From: Guptibacillus hwajinpoensis
GTDB taxonomy: Bacteria > Bacillota > Bacilli > Bacillales > Guptibacillaceae
Length of the DNA: 64,000 nt
Direction: 5' to 3' (one strand)
Assembly: GCF_029277305.1 (NCBI RefSeq)
Contig: NZ_CP119526.1
In this document: piece after piece, positions 32,456-41,659 of the stretch
Position numbering within the stretch: the stretch's first letter is position 1
Layout: every line of letters begins with the position of its first letter
Made by a program: the position numbers and the translations under genes
The notes under the pieces: model-generated
The model's database searches: none
What the model saw: only the letters and a program-made list of their open reading frames with translations
Told to the model about the DNA's origin: nothing

Positions 32456-33520
32456 ATGGTAAAAAATAAAAACCCGATCGTTGCCTTTTTGCTAGCGTTT
32501 CTGCCAGGAGTAGGATTGATGTATTTAGGTAAGGTGGGAAGAGGCGTGTTGTTCTCTCTCGCAATCATTGGATCAATTCCCTTTGGATATGCATTGAATC
32601 GTGTGTTATGGATGCCTGAGGCAATGATTCTGTCCATTGGAGTAGGATTTCTACTATATGTTGTAAGCATTATCCACACAGCTTTGACTGCATCGAAAAG
32701 TGTCCAGCAAAGCGAGAGTCAGGCTCAGCCTTTAAGCTCAGAACGCTTCTACACAATTATCCTATCAATGGTACCAGGTCTCGGGCATTTCCAACTTGGT
32801 TTAATGAACAGAGGTGTAACTTTTCTTGCATCGTTCCTAGGTGTTGCAGCGATGATTCTGTTCGTCACCTTTATTACAGGAACCGGTGGATTTATGGTGT
32901 TTCTGATCATCCTACCTGTCATTTGGGTATACAATTTCTTTGATACGATGCAGCTGCTAAACAAGAAAGAAGCAGGCGAGGACTTGAAAGATCGTTCGAT
33001 TCTAGAAGACTTTGAAGATCATCATCAAGGTGGTAAGAAAAGCGTTGTGCTTGCAACGCTGTTATCGATGTTTCCTGGCGCCGGGCATCTATATCTAGGA
33101 TACCAGCGCAGGGGTGTGCAATTAATGGCGGCATTTCTTTTTTCTATCTATATCTTGGACGTCCTTCGTCTTGGCATCTTTCTTTTTCTAGTACCAATCA
33201 TTTGGTTCTTTAGCTTCTTCGATGGCTTGCAGCGCGCCTCTCGTCATAACAAAGAACCATTGGAGGATGAACCGATTGTTTCCTACTTTGTTAATCATCA
33301 GAAGTGGATTGGAATAGCACTCATCTTCATCGGAGTTTATTACCCAATTACAAATATTGTTTTACCAACTTTAGCGCCATACGTGAATGATTATTTCCAA
33401 GTGAATCTTTATAACCTCGGGCAATACATGCAAACCGGAATTGTTTGTGCTTTACTCATTATCGGTGGCGTTAAGCTTCTTGGTGGTAGCAAAAAGAAAG
33501 CAAATATGGGGGAGGAGTAA
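32456..33520 (+). CDS. Triple TM2-like repeat membrane protein of the ECF operon
   Basis: A 354-residue protein with about nine helices. Three internal repeats share P-G-x-G-x-x-x-L-G-x-x-x-R-G: FLPGVGLMYLGKVGRGVLF, MVPGLGHFQLGLMNRGVTFL and MFPGAGHLYLGYQRRGVQLM. These are TM2-type hairpins; each is followed by an aromatic FFD segment. A final helix pair ends the protein. The role is unknown; the place in the operon suggests envelope-stress defence. Strong AGGAGGTATA precedes the ATG. Confidence 0.85.
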   Translation: MVKNKNPIVAFLLAFLPGVGLMYLGKVGRGVLFSLAIIGSIPFGYALNRVLWMPEAMILSIGVGFLLYVVSIIHTALTASKSVQQSESQAQPLSSERFYTIILSMVPGLGHFQLGLMNRGVTFLASFLGVAAMILFVTFITGTGGFMVFLIILPVIWVYNFFDTMQLLNKKEAGEDLKDRSILEDFEDHHQGGKKSVVLATLLSMFPGAGHLYLGYQRRGVQLMAAFLFSIYILDVLRLGIFLFLVPIIWFFSFFDGLQRASRHNKEPLEDEPIVSYFVNHQKWIGIALIFIGVYYPITNIVLPTLAPYVNDYFQVNLYNLGQYMQTGIVCALLIIGGVKLLGGSKKKANMGEE

Positions 33521-33524
33521 AGTC

Positions 33525-34475
33525 ATGGGATCGTGGAGAGTAGGAACAATTTCAATGGGGGTATGCCTGTTATTTCTAGGCGTGATGTTATTACTATCAC
33601 AAATTTTTGATTGGGACACCGCATATGTCTTGATTAGCTGGTGGCCTCTGCTGCTCATCGTGTTGGGTGTCGAAACACTTCTTTACTTCTTGCAGTCGCA
33701 GTCTGAAAAGCCATATTTGAAATTTGATTTTCTTAGTATTTTCTTTGTCGGAATCATTGGAACGGTTGGAATCGGTTTTACGATCTTTCAAGCATCCGGC
33801 TTCCTAGATCATGTGGGATCGTATCTTGAAGGTGAAGTGAAAACGGAAAACCTTCCAGCCTATAATCAGGCTGTCGGGGATGAGATTAAAAGAATCCTTG
33901 TTGATGCGGGGAACCAACCAGTGACGATCGAAAGTTCATCGGAAAAAGAAGTGAGCGTTTTCGGAACGTATCGTGCCCAGGAGATAGACGGTGAGTCTCT
34001 TCTAACCAATTTCGAAGAGTATCTTTTTACAAAAGAGAAGGGTGATACGCTTTATGTTACGTTTAAAGATCTCCCTGAGAGACAAGGCTTGACGCGCCAA
34101 AGCATGATGCAAGCAAGGCTCGTCGTTCCATCCACAACCGAACTAGAAGTGACGAGTGCTTACGGCGGAGTAACGCTTAATCCAAGAGCACTTGTGAGCT
34201 CATGGAACGTCTCGAATGCTTCAGACGTATCAATCAACCTCTCAAAGGAAGAAAACCTGACCGTCAATTTAGAAGAGGTAGAGTATATTCATGGTGAAGC
34301 ATCTGAATGGCAGTACACAGACAATGCTTCAGGAGAAAGTCCTGTGAATAGTAGCAATGGAGATGAAGTAGTTGGACTTGAGCCAAATCAGTCAGCGACG
34401 TTATCTATTGGAGACGGTGATTACTTTGTCTCAATTTCAAAAGCTTCATCTGTTAACGCTTCAATAAGAGAATAG
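33525..34475 (+). CDS. LiaF-like membrane protein with beta-helical outer domain
   Basis: A 316-residue protein starting five bases after the previous stop, with GGGGAGGAG overlapping that gene's end. Three helices lie in residues 8-105 (VGTISMGVCLLFLGVMLLL, SWWPLLLIVLGVETLLYFL, IFFVGIIGTVGIGFTIF); the second, WWPLLLIVLG, is the DUF5668 hallmark. The rest is a beta-rich outer domain of DUF4097/LiaF type. Such proteins sense or resist antimicrobial damage to the membrane. It is the last gene of the ECF operon. Confidence 0.8.
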   Translation: MGSWRVGTISMGVCLLFLGVMLLLSQIFDWDTAYVLISWWPLLLIVLGVETLLYFLQSQSEKPYLKFDFLSIFFVGIIGTVGIGFTIFQASGFLDHVGSYLEGEVKTENLPAYNQAVGDEIKRILVDAGNQPVTIESSSEKEVSVFGTYRAQEIDGESLLTNFEEYLFTKEKGDTLYVTFKDLPERQGLTRQSMMQARLVVPSTTELEVTSAYGGVTLNPRALVSSWNVSNASDVSINLSKEENLTVNLEEVEYIHGEASEWQYTDNASGESPVNSSNGDEVVGLEPNQSATLSIGDGDYFVSISKASSVNASIRE

Positions 34476-34489
34476 CCAAGCATAGAAAG

Positions 34490-34521
34490 CCACGCTCTCC
34501 TGGGAAAGGGGCGTGGTTTTT
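34490..34521 (+). terminator. Terminator of the ECF operon
   Basis: CCACGC pairs with GCGTGG, with an inner CC/GG step, followed by TTTTT. Confidence 0.78.
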
Positions 34522-34559
34522 CACGTTCGCGGATATAACGAAGAAATCGCGAGAGTGTC

Positions 34560-34582
34560 CGGCAGGTGACAGGCACCACCCG
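34560..34582. repeat. GGTGACAGGCACC repeat
   Basis: GGTGACAGGCACC (34565-34577) in a wider CGG…CCG frame. The same core is at 18212-18223. Confidence 0.5.
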
Positions 34583-34712
34583 AAGTATGTCGACCTATGT
34601 CAGTTGGGATTAGTGACTGCTTTTTGTATAAATTGTATGTATACGACACCAGCATTTTACTAGATATGGTAAACTGTTAGAAAAGTCAGATATTATGAAG
34701 GGAGGGGTGTGG

Positions 34713-37700
34713 GTGCAACCTACCGTTCCGATTATAGAAACGAAACTTGTACCGCCAGCTTTGAAAGATACGTATATTTATCGGCGTTCGGTTATTAAAA
34801 AATTGAAGGAGGTTATGAATTATCCATTAACAATCGTTCATGCAGGAGCGGGTTATGGAAAAAGTACGATTGTTAGTCAATATATTAAACAATGCAAGCA
34901 GCCTGTTTGTTGGTATACGGTGACCGAACAGGATGATGATATTTTCCCGTTCATTCATTATATTGTTTATACGATTCGAAAGAAATTCCCTCATTTTGGT
35001 GAGGAGTTGCTTGAAGTCATTGCTCAAATGGATTATTGGGTCAGTGAAGAAGACCTTCAATTACTTAGCGCCCTCTTTATTAATGAATGCGCACGTATGA
35101 ACACGGACTTTATTCTCGTAATTGATGATTTTCAATTGGTTGATCACGTATTTATGATCAATCAATGGATTGAGAAATTCATTACTCTTCTGCCTACAAA
35201 TGTTCATCTCCTATTTTCTACACGCATGAAACCTAAGTGGGATATTCTCATCAAACTTAGTGTTAGTAATCAAATGCTTGATATAAATGAGAAGGATCTT
35301 TCTCTCTCAGAGGAGGAGACGAGGGTATTTTTGACGGATTTCTATGAGTCTTCTATGTCAGATGAACAGCTTGAGAAAATACACAATCTAACAGAAGGTT
35401 GGATCATTGCAATTAGTATGATTGGAAGCCAGCTCTCTCAATCTGAAGAAATTGATTCAATTCTTCAATTTAAGCACACATCAATGGATGATTTATTTTC
35501 CTACCTTGCACAAGAGGTCTTTACTAAGCAGTCAGACGAAACTCAGCAGTTTCTACTGGATTCGGCTATGTTCGGAGAACTTGAAGCAGATTCTTGTAAC
35601 CGCATTCTTGAGATTTCGAACGCTAAAACGATGTTGGATTATCTATTCTCAAAAAACCTGTTCTTTCAAAAAGTCAATGAAGGTCGCTATCGATACCATG
35701 GGTTATTCAAAGCTTTCTTGAAAAGTAGAGGAAGAGAACAACAGAAAAAGCGCATGAGGAATTTGCAATACAAATGGGCTCGAGATCTTGAAGAAAATAA
35801 CTATTACGAGGATGCTATCGTTCACTATGATGAACTAGAGGATGAGTCTTCACTCGCTCGCGTTTTGTTAAAAACAAGTGAGCGAATGATACGGAACCGT
35901 CAGCTAGAAGCTCTTCTCGATCAGCTGAGTTCTCTTTCTAAGAGCGTAAAGGATGACAAGTATCCGCTTTGGTTATATGAAGGGGAGGTTCTGCGCTATC
36001 GTTCTTATTATGATCGAGCTTTTACTTGTTATAAACGAGCGATTGAATTAGGGAAGAAAGCTGATGATTTTATTATACTTAGTAAAGCGAATGAAGGAAT
36101 TGGGAATATTTACTTAGATACGATTCAACCTGGAAAAGCCGAGCGTTATTTGGCTGAAGCCATCCATTACCTTGAACGAGTTAATCCGAGTCACCCTGAT
36201 AAGGAACGGTTATTTCGTCTACTCGCTGAAAATCTTGTGAATTCTGGTCAAGCCGCTAAGGCGATGAATTGGTATGAAAGAAGTGAGGGAAATAATTCCT
36301 GGATATTTGGAAATCTAGATGCTCGTTTGTTATTACGTACAGGGAAAATTTTTAAATCACGAGAACTTCTTCTTACTCGGAATTCTTCAATCGAACAGCT
36401 CCCTCAATCGCACAGAGAAACAGAGTTGCTACTCTCGCTTTTAGAGTCGCTCAGCGGTAATGGAGATCGTGCAAAAGATCTTGCACAGCAAGGGATCCAG
36501 CAGGGGATACAGCATCAGTCACCCTTTATTGAGGCGTGTGGTTGGATTCGAATGGGTCATGCGGTCGCTATTTCGAATCAGTATGAAGAGAAGTTAGCGA
36601 TTAATTGTTATGAAACGGCTCTAGAATTAATGGATTCAATAAAAGTCGAGAGAGGGAAAGCGGAGCCTCTGATGGGATTATGTGTGATGTTTGGACGCAA
36701 TGAGATGTGGGAGCGTGCGAAAGAATACGGTGAACGAGCACTTTACGAAACGAAAAGAGTTAAGGATGAATGGCTTTCCACTCTTATCAAACTATGTATC
36801 GGACAATCAGCTTATTATTGTGGTGAATTAGAAGAAGCTGAGAGATGGCTTCTTGACACGTATCAATCTGCGCAATTATGTGGGGATGTTTATGCTGAAA
36901 TGCTCGCTACGATGTGGCTTGCATTTCTAACGAAAGAACGGGATGATTTCACCAACTATGCTCGTGCTTTCCTTCAAAAAGTTCAAATCGAGGAATACGA
37001 ATTTATTTTCGCCAAACGAACAACTTTCGGCCCAAAAGACTTGCAGCAATTTCTCCCCCTTTTATTAAAAGCAAAAGAGGCAGGGATTTATGAAACTTAC
37101 ATCACAAACCTGCTGGATTCATGGGGATATAAGCACCTCGAGTCTCATCCGGGTTATACCCTTCGTATTAAAACTCTGGGGGAATTTAGCGTATCGCTCG
37201 GGGACAAGGTACTTGATTATAAGGATTGGCAGCGTGAGAAAGGAAAAGAACTGTTTCAGTATTTACTTATCCGCCGTAACACGTTTGTGAGAAAAGAAGA
37301 AATATTCCATGATGTATGGCCAGAAGCTGATGAATCAAGCAGTCAACGAGATTTCAAAGTCGCTTTTAATGCGTTGAACAAAGCATTAGAACCGGACCGG
37401 AAAACGAGGGGTCAACCGTATTTTGTGGTACGACAGGATTCATCCTACGGCTTCAACAAAACTGCTGTTATTGATGTGGATAGCTTCCATTTCAGCCATT
37501 GGGTAACAGAAGGGTTGAAAGAAAATCGTGTGATTCAATCTAAAAAACTACTAGAAAAAGGGTTGCGATACTATGAGGGAGACTTTCTCCCAGATCGTCA
37601 AACAGCATGGGCCCAAAGTGAACGAGAGCGTCTTCGCCAACTGTATTTACGAGGATTAGAAAAGCTTGCGCAGCTTTTTATACGGTTGTCAGAGTTTGAA

Positions 37701-37928
37701 AAAGCGATCCCGATTTGCAGAAAAATCATTGAAGTCGATTCTTTGTGGGAAGAAGCATACAGGCTTCTCATGTTCTGTTATTATCAGCGGAACAATCGTC
37801 CGCAAGCCATACGACTATATCAGGATTGTGTAGTAAAGCTTCGTGAAGAACTTGCTGTTGAACCAATGGAATCAACGAGGCAAATGTATAACATGATTTG
37901 TTCAGAGACTGTTTCCTTTACGATATAG
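34713..37928 (+). CDS. Giant ATPase-TPR-BTAD (SARP/MalT-like) transcriptional activator
   Basis: A 1071-residue regulator. GTG 34713 is seven bases after GGGAGGGG; an ATG at 34695 overlaps that site. The N-terminal STAND ATPase has Walker A HAGAGYGKST (about residues 43-52) and Walker B FILVIDDFQL. A long alpha-solenoid of TPR-like repeats fills about 350-790. The C-terminus is an OmpR-type winged helix (LRIKTLGEFSVSLGD… QREKGKELFQYLL) plus a bacterial transcriptional activation domain (SELFIRLSEFEKAIPICRKI-like TPRs). It opens the transport/catabolism cluster and likely activates it. Confidence 0.88.
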   Translation: MQPTVPIIETKLVPPALKDTYIYRRSVIKKLKEVMNYPLTIVHAGAGYGKSTIVSQYIKQCKQPVCWYTVTEQDDDIFPFIHYIVYTIRKKFPHFGEELLEVIAQMDYWVSEEDLQLLSALFINECARMNTDFILVIDDFQLVDHVFMINQWIEKFITLLPTNVHLLFSTRMKPKWDILIKLSVSNQMLDINEKDLSLSEEETRVFLTDFYESSMSDEQLEKIHNLTEGWIIAISMIGSQLSQSEEIDSILQFKHTSMDDLFSYLAQEVFTKQSDETQQFLLDSAMFGELEADSCNRILEISNAKTMLDYLFSKNLFFQKVNEGRYRYHGLFKAFLKSRGREQQKKRMRNLQYKWARDLEENNYYEDAIVHYDELEDESSLARVLLKTSERMIRNRQLEALLDQLSSLSKSVKDDKYPLWLYEGEVLRYRSYYDRAFTCYKRAIELGKKADDFIILSKANEGIGNIYLDTIQPGKAERYLAEAIHYLERVNPSHPDKERLFRLLAENLVNSGQAAKAMNWYERSEGNNSWIFGNLDARLLLRTGKIFKSRELLLTRNSSIEQLPQSHRETELLLSLLESLSGNGDRAKDLAQQGIQQGIQHQSPFIEACGWIRMGHAVAISNQYEEKLAINCYETALELMDSIKVERGKAEPLMGLCVMFGRNEMWERAKEYGERALYETKRVKDEWLSTLIKLCIGQSAYYCGELEEAERWLLDTYQSAQLCGDVYAEMLATMWLAFLTKERDDFTNYARAFLQKVQIEEYEFIFAKRTTFGPKDLQQFLPLLLKAKEAGIYETYITNLLDSWGYKHLESHPGYTLRIKTLGEFSVSLGDKVLDYKDWQREKGKELFQYLLIRRNTFVRKEEIFHDVWPEADESSSQRDFKVAFNALNKALEPDRKTRGQPYFVVRQDSSYGFNKTAVIDVDSFHFSHWVTEGLKENRVIQSKKLLEKGLRYYEGDFLPDRQTAWAQSERERLRQLYLRGLEKLAQLFIRLSEFEKAIPICRKIIEVDSLWEEAYRLLMFCYYQRNNRPQAIRLYQDCVVKLREELAVEPMESTRQMYNMICSETVSFTI

Positions 37929-37931
37929 GAT

Positions 37932-37966
37932 CGCTTCTTTCTCCTAATGAAGCGGTTCTTTTTTTG
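37932..37966 (+). terminator. Terminator of the activator gene
   Basis: CGCTTC (37932-37937) pairs with GAAGCG (37949-37954), followed by GTTCTTTTTTTG. Confidence 0.75.
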
Positions 37967-37968
37967 TT

Positions 37969-38012
37969 TGTAACTTTTGTGTAACTCACTCCCTGTAAGC
38001 TACCCCTATAGC
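37969..38012 (+). promoter_or_regulatory. Candidate SARP operator and promoter of the uptake/catabolic operon
   Basis: TGTAAC at 37969-37974, TGTAAC at 37980-37985 (11-bp period) and TGTAAG at 37994-37999 form a direct-repeat array, ending seven bases before a possible -10 (TATAGC, 38007-38012). SARP/BTAD activators bind direct repeats spaced by about 11 bp close to the -10. The match in layout is visible; binding by the upstream activator is inferred. Confidence 0.45.
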
Positions 38013-38042
38013 AATACCGAATGAAAAAGGGGGTAGAAATGC

Positions 38043-39251
38043 TTGCGTAAAAATGTGGTTTTATCAATGGTAATGTCATTGTCTCTTGTTCTTGGTGCCT
38101 GTAGTTCCAACTCCGAATCTTCTGGACAGGAGAATGGAGATGCTGAAGAAACGATTAAAATTGGTGTGCTTGCTTCATTAACTGGTGCACTTGAGACCTA
38201 TGGGAATCAAACAAAGCAAGGATTCGAGCTTGGACTTGATTATGCAACAGATGGATCAATGGAGGTAGAAGGTAAAAAAATCGAAGTGGTCTATGAAGAT
38301 ACTGAAACCAAACCAGAAGTTGCTGTACAAAAGGCGACTAAGCTTCTGGAAGAAGATGAAGTGGATTTTCTTGTAGGGTCTTCGAGCTCTGGAGATACGC
38401 TCGCTGTGCTTCCGCTTGCAGAAGAGTACGAGCGAATCATGATCGTTGAACCTGCGGTAGCAGATAGTATTACAGGTTCAGAGTTTAACGAGTATATTTT
38501 CAGAACAGCTCGTAACTCCTCACAGGATGCGATTGCTGGAGCAAAAGCAATCGGAGGCGAAGGAGTTAAGATCGCAACGTTTGCACCTGATTATTCTTTT
38601 GGGATCGATGGAGTAGCTGCCTTTAAAGAAGCTGCAGAGGAACTCGGATCTGAAGTGGTACTAGAAGAATACGCTGATCCAACCGCGACTGATTTCACAT
38701 CTAATATCCAGAAAATTATTGAAGCAGATCCCGATTACTTGTTTGTAATCTGGGCAGGAGCCAATTCACCTTGGAACCAAATCAGTGACATGAAGCTTCA
38801 GGAGAAAGGAATCAAAATTTCGACGGGTGCTCCTGACATCTCTGCTTTAAAAACGATGGAACCGCTAATTGGAATGGAAGGATTCTCTGTCTATTATCAT
38901 AGTTTACCGGACAATGAAGTTAATGATTGGCTAGTTGACGAACATAAGAAGCGTTATGACGGAGCACTTCCTGACCTTTTCACACCTGGTGGAATGAGTT
39001 CTGCGATTTCGATTGTAGAAGCGTTAAAGGAAACAGGTGGAGACGCCACGGCTGATGGCCTCATTGATGTGATGGAGGGTATGTCGTTTGAAACGCCTAA
39101 AGGTACGATGACTTTCCGTGAAGAAGATCACCAAGCACTACAAACGATGTATGCCGTGAAACTCGAGAAGCAAGATGGAGTTGACCATCCTGTACCAGTG
39201 CTCATTCGTGAGCTCACACCTGAAGAAACAGCCCCACCTATTCGTAACTAA
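38043..39251 (+). CDS. Liv-type ABC transporter substrate-binding lipoprotein
   Basis: A 402-residue lipoprotein. The signal peptide LRKNVVLSMVMSLSLVLG ends in the lipobox LGAC (Cys20), then a serine-rich linker. The two-lobed type 1 binding fold opens KIGVLASLTGALETYGNQ and shows EVDFLVGSSSSGDTLAVLP and FAPDYSFGIDGVAAF. These proteins bind branched-chain amino acids, amides or aromatic and aliphatic carboxylates. It starts at TTG after GGGGGTAG. It is the first gene of the operon; a hairpin after it may raise its level over the rest. Confidence 0.9.
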   Translation: MRKNVVLSMVMSLSLVLGACSSNSESSGQENGDAEETIKIGVLASLTGALETYGNQTKQGFELGLDYATDGSMEVEGKKIEVVYEDTETKPEVAVQKATKLLEEDEVDFLVGSSSSGDTLAVLPLAEEYERIMIVEPAVADSITGSEFNEYIFRTARNSSQDAIAGAKAIGGEGVKIATFAPDYSFGIDGVAAFKEAAEELGSEVVLEEYADPTATDFTSNIQKIIEADPDYLFVIWAGANSPWNQISDMKLQEKGIKISTGAPDISALKTMEPLIGMEGFSVYYHSLPDNEVNDWLVDEHKKRYDGALPDLFTPGGMSSAISIVEALKETGGDATADGLIDVMEGMSFETPKGTMTFREEDHQALQTMYAVKLEKQDGVDHPVPVLIRELTPEETAPPIRN

Positions 39252-39264
39252 GGAGCTAATGAGA

Positions 39265-39300
39265 AAAGGTGCTGTTGCTGAACTTCAGCGCAGCCCCTTT
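39265..39300 (+). other. Intercistronic stem-loop after the binding-protein gene
   Basis: AAAGG/CCTTT, GCTG/CAGC and GCTGAA/TTCAGC stack with small bulges. It lies between the binding protein and the ATPase genes, where ABC operons often carry a hairpin that protects the upstream message or weakens downstream expression. No T-run follows. Confidence 0.55.
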
Positions 39301-39323
39301 CCATGTTGGGAGGATTTGAAAAC

Positions 39324-40088
39324 ATGAGTATTTTGAAAACACAGGATCTAACGATTGCGTTTGGCGGACAGGTCGCAGTCAATTCAATTAATCTCTCAAT
39401 TGAAGAGAAATCATTTACTTCAATCATCGGACCGAATGGTGCTGGTAAAACGACATTGTTTAATCTATTGAGCGGTCAGCTTAAACCTACAAAAGGGAGC
39501 ATTCTATTCAAAAATGAAGACATTACAAGGCTTCCCTCTACAATCCGAACTCGAAAAGGAATAGGACGTTCTTTTCAAATCACGAATGTTTTTCCGAACT
39601 TAACAGTTCTTGAAAACGTCCGACTTGCGGTTCAATCGCAAGCAGGGGTGCGGTATCAAATGATTAAGCACTTTCGTTCGTATAAGAAAATGAACGAAGA
39701 AGCTTATTATTTATTAGAACAGGTCATGATGGCTAAACAGGCTGACGCACTTGCAAGTAATCTAGCTCATGGAGAAAAGCGAAAACTCGAGATTGCCATG
39801 CTGCTAGCATTAAAGACAGAGCTACTCTTACTTGATGAGCCAACAGCAGGTATGTCGCTAGAGGAAGTTCCTGCGATCTTAAAGATTATCGAGGATATTA
39901 AATCGTCAGGTAATCGAACGATTCTATTGATTGAACACAAGATGGATATGATTATGAATCTTTCAGATCGAATTATTGTCCTGTTCAATGGCAGGTTACT
40001 TGAAGAAGGATCGCCACAGGAAATCATGAACAATGAAACGGTACAGAATGCTTATCTAGGAGGGTTATACGATGACCACACTGCTTGA
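39324..40088 (+). CDS. livG: Branched-chain-type ABC transporter ATPase, LivG-like
   Basis: A 254-residue ATPase. ATG 39324 follows GGGAGGA. Walker A is GPNGAGKTT at about residues 36-44, the LivG-specific insert GIGRSFQITNVFPNLTVLEN follows, the signature is degenerate (LAHGEKRKLEIA for LSGGQ), Walker B is LLLLDEPTAGMS and the switch His is in LIEHKMD. With LivF it powers uptake through LivH/LivM. It overlaps livF by 17 bases. Confidence 0.93.
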   Translation: MSILKTQDLTIAFGGQVAVNSINLSIEEKSFTSIIGPNGAGKTTLFNLLSGQLKPTKGSILFKNEDITRLPSTIRTRKGIGRSFQITNVFPNLTVLENVRLAVQSQAGVRYQMIKHFRSYKKMNEEAYYLLEQVMMAKQADALASNLAHGEKRKLEIAMLLALKTELLLLDEPTAGMSLEEVPAILKIIEDIKSSGNRTILLIEHKMDMIMNLSDRIIVLFNGRLLEEGSPQEIMNNETVQNAYLGGLYDDHTA

Positions 40089-40779
40089 GGTTAACGAAAT
40101 TCAGACGTATATAGGGCAGTATCATATCCTCCAAGGCGTATCGTTTCAGGTTAGAAAAGGAGAAGTTACTGTTCTACTCGGACGAAATGGAGCAGGGAAA
40201 ACAACTTCCCTACGATCTATTATGGGACTGAATCCTATATCGGACGGTCAAATTACGTATAACGGAAAAGATATTTCAAAGCTTGCAACCTATCATATTG
40301 CCAACCGTGGAATTGGCTTTGTTCCAGAGGATCAGGGGATTTTTGGCGAACTTACAGTAGAAGAAAATATGAAAATTGCGATGCAGAAGCAGGATGAAGA
40401 GACGCTTGCCCGAATGGACAAAATCCTCACGTTATTCCCTGATTTGAAAACATATTGGAAAAAGCAGGGTGGGTATTTAAGCGGGGGTCAAAAGCAGATG
40501 CTTTCGATTGCGAGGGCCTATCTTAATAAAAATGAGCTTTTACTCATTGATGAACCTAGTAAGGGTCTTGCCCCTATCGTTGTTGAAAAGGTGATGGAAT
40601 CGATAATGGAAATGAAGGATGAAACGACAATTGTTCTTGTGGAACAAAATTTCAGAATGGCGCTAGGCGTTGGAGATACCTACTACATTATTGATGATGG
40701 AAGAAGTGTAGGAACAGGAAACATGAAGGAACTTGCAGAAAACGAGGAGTTAAAACGCAAATACTTAGGGATCGCATAG
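40072..40779 (+). CDS. livF: Branched-chain-type ABC transporter ATPase, LivF-like
   Basis: A 235-residue ATPase. Walker A GRNGAGKTT (about 37-45), signature LSGGQKQMLSIARAY, Walker B LLLIDEPSKGLAP, switch VLVEQN. GIGFVPEDQGIFGELTVEEN is the LivF hallmark. Start ATG follows AGGAGGG within the end of livG. It forms the heterodimer with LivG. Confidence 0.93.
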   Translation: MTTLLEVNEIQTYIGQYHILQGVSFQVRKGEVTVLLGRNGAGKTTSLRSIMGLNPISDGQITYNGKDISKLATYHIANRGIGFVPEDQGIFGELTVEENMKIAMQKQDEETLARMDKILTLFPDLKTYWKKQGGYLSGGQKQMLSIARAYLNKNELLLIDEPSKGLAPIVVEKVMESIMEMKDETTIVLVEQNFRMALGVGDTYYIIDDGRSVGTGNMKELAENEELKRKYLGIA

Positions 40780-40794
40780 AAAAGAGGTGGGAAC

Positions 40795-41655
40795 ATGGAT
40801 CTTCTTTTGAATTTAATGGTAAATGGACTCGCGACTGGAATGTTGATTTTTCTACTAGCAGCGGGATTAACGCTTATCTTTGGCTTAATGGATGTTTTGA
40901 ATTTCGCTCATGGCGGTCTTTTTGCTTGGGGAGCCTACTGTGGTGTCTGGGTGTATGGGATGACAGGAAGCTTTATGACTGCAATTGTTGGAGCTGTTTT
41001 GACAGGAGTCATTCTTGGATATGTTACTGAACGCTTCATTATCCAACCAGTATACGGAAATCATGTTCAGCAAATTTTAATCACGCTTGGTCTCATGCTC
41101 GTCCTTTCCGAGATGTTGAAAGTAGTCTTTGGACCAAATCAAATTGTAGCAGCCCCTCCAGACTATTTAGCTGGAAGCTGGCAGTTAGGTGATGTGGTTA
41201 TCATTAAGTACCGAGCGTTCATCATTCTTGTTGGCGTTATTGTATTTGCTCTCGTTCATTATGTTCTAAAGAACACCAAAATCGGTCTGACTGTTAGAGC
41301 GGGTGTTATGAATAAAGAAATGGTGCAGGCACTTGGAATTAACATTAAGAAAGTATTTATGCTCGTGTTTATGATAGGTTCAGCGATGGCTGCTTTAGGG
41401 GGAGTATTGCTAGCTCCTTATTCAGGTGTTATTTACGCCGAGATGGGTATGGACTTTGCCATTCTCGCTTTTATCGTCGTTGTCATCGGCGGCATGGGAA
41501 ACTTTGTTGGTTCCTTATTCGCAGCAATGCTGATCGGCCTCTCAGGCGCATTCATGACGTATTTTGTTCCAGATCTTTCATTAGCTGTAAACATGCTCTT
41601 GATGGCTGTTGTTCTAGTAGTGAGGCCACAGGGTTTATTCGGTGCAAAGGGGTGA
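40795..41655 (+). CDS. livH: Branched-chain-type ABC permease, LivH-like
   Basis: A 286-residue permease with about eight helices. LIFGLMDVLNFAHGGLFAWGAY is the LivH signature (start at residue 27), and GINIKKVFMLVFMIGSAMAA is the coupling loop. AGAGGTGG precedes the ATG. It pairs with LivM, whose gene starts four bases after its stop. Confidence 0.93.
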   Translation: MDLLLNLMVNGLATGMLIFLLAAGLTLIFGLMDVLNFAHGGLFAWGAYCGVWVYGMTGSFMTAIVGAVLTGVILGYVTERFIIQPVYGNHVQQILITLGLMLVLSEMLKVVFGPNQIVAAPPDYLAGSWQLGDVVIIKYRAFIILVGVIVFALVHYVLKNTKIGLTVRAGVMNKEMVQALGINIKKVFMLVFMIGSAMAALGGVLLAPYSGVIYAEMGMDFAILAFIVVVIGGMGNFVGSLFAAMLIGLSGAFMTYFVPDLSLAVNMLLMAVVLVVRPQGLFGAKG

Positions 41656-41659
41656 GCGA

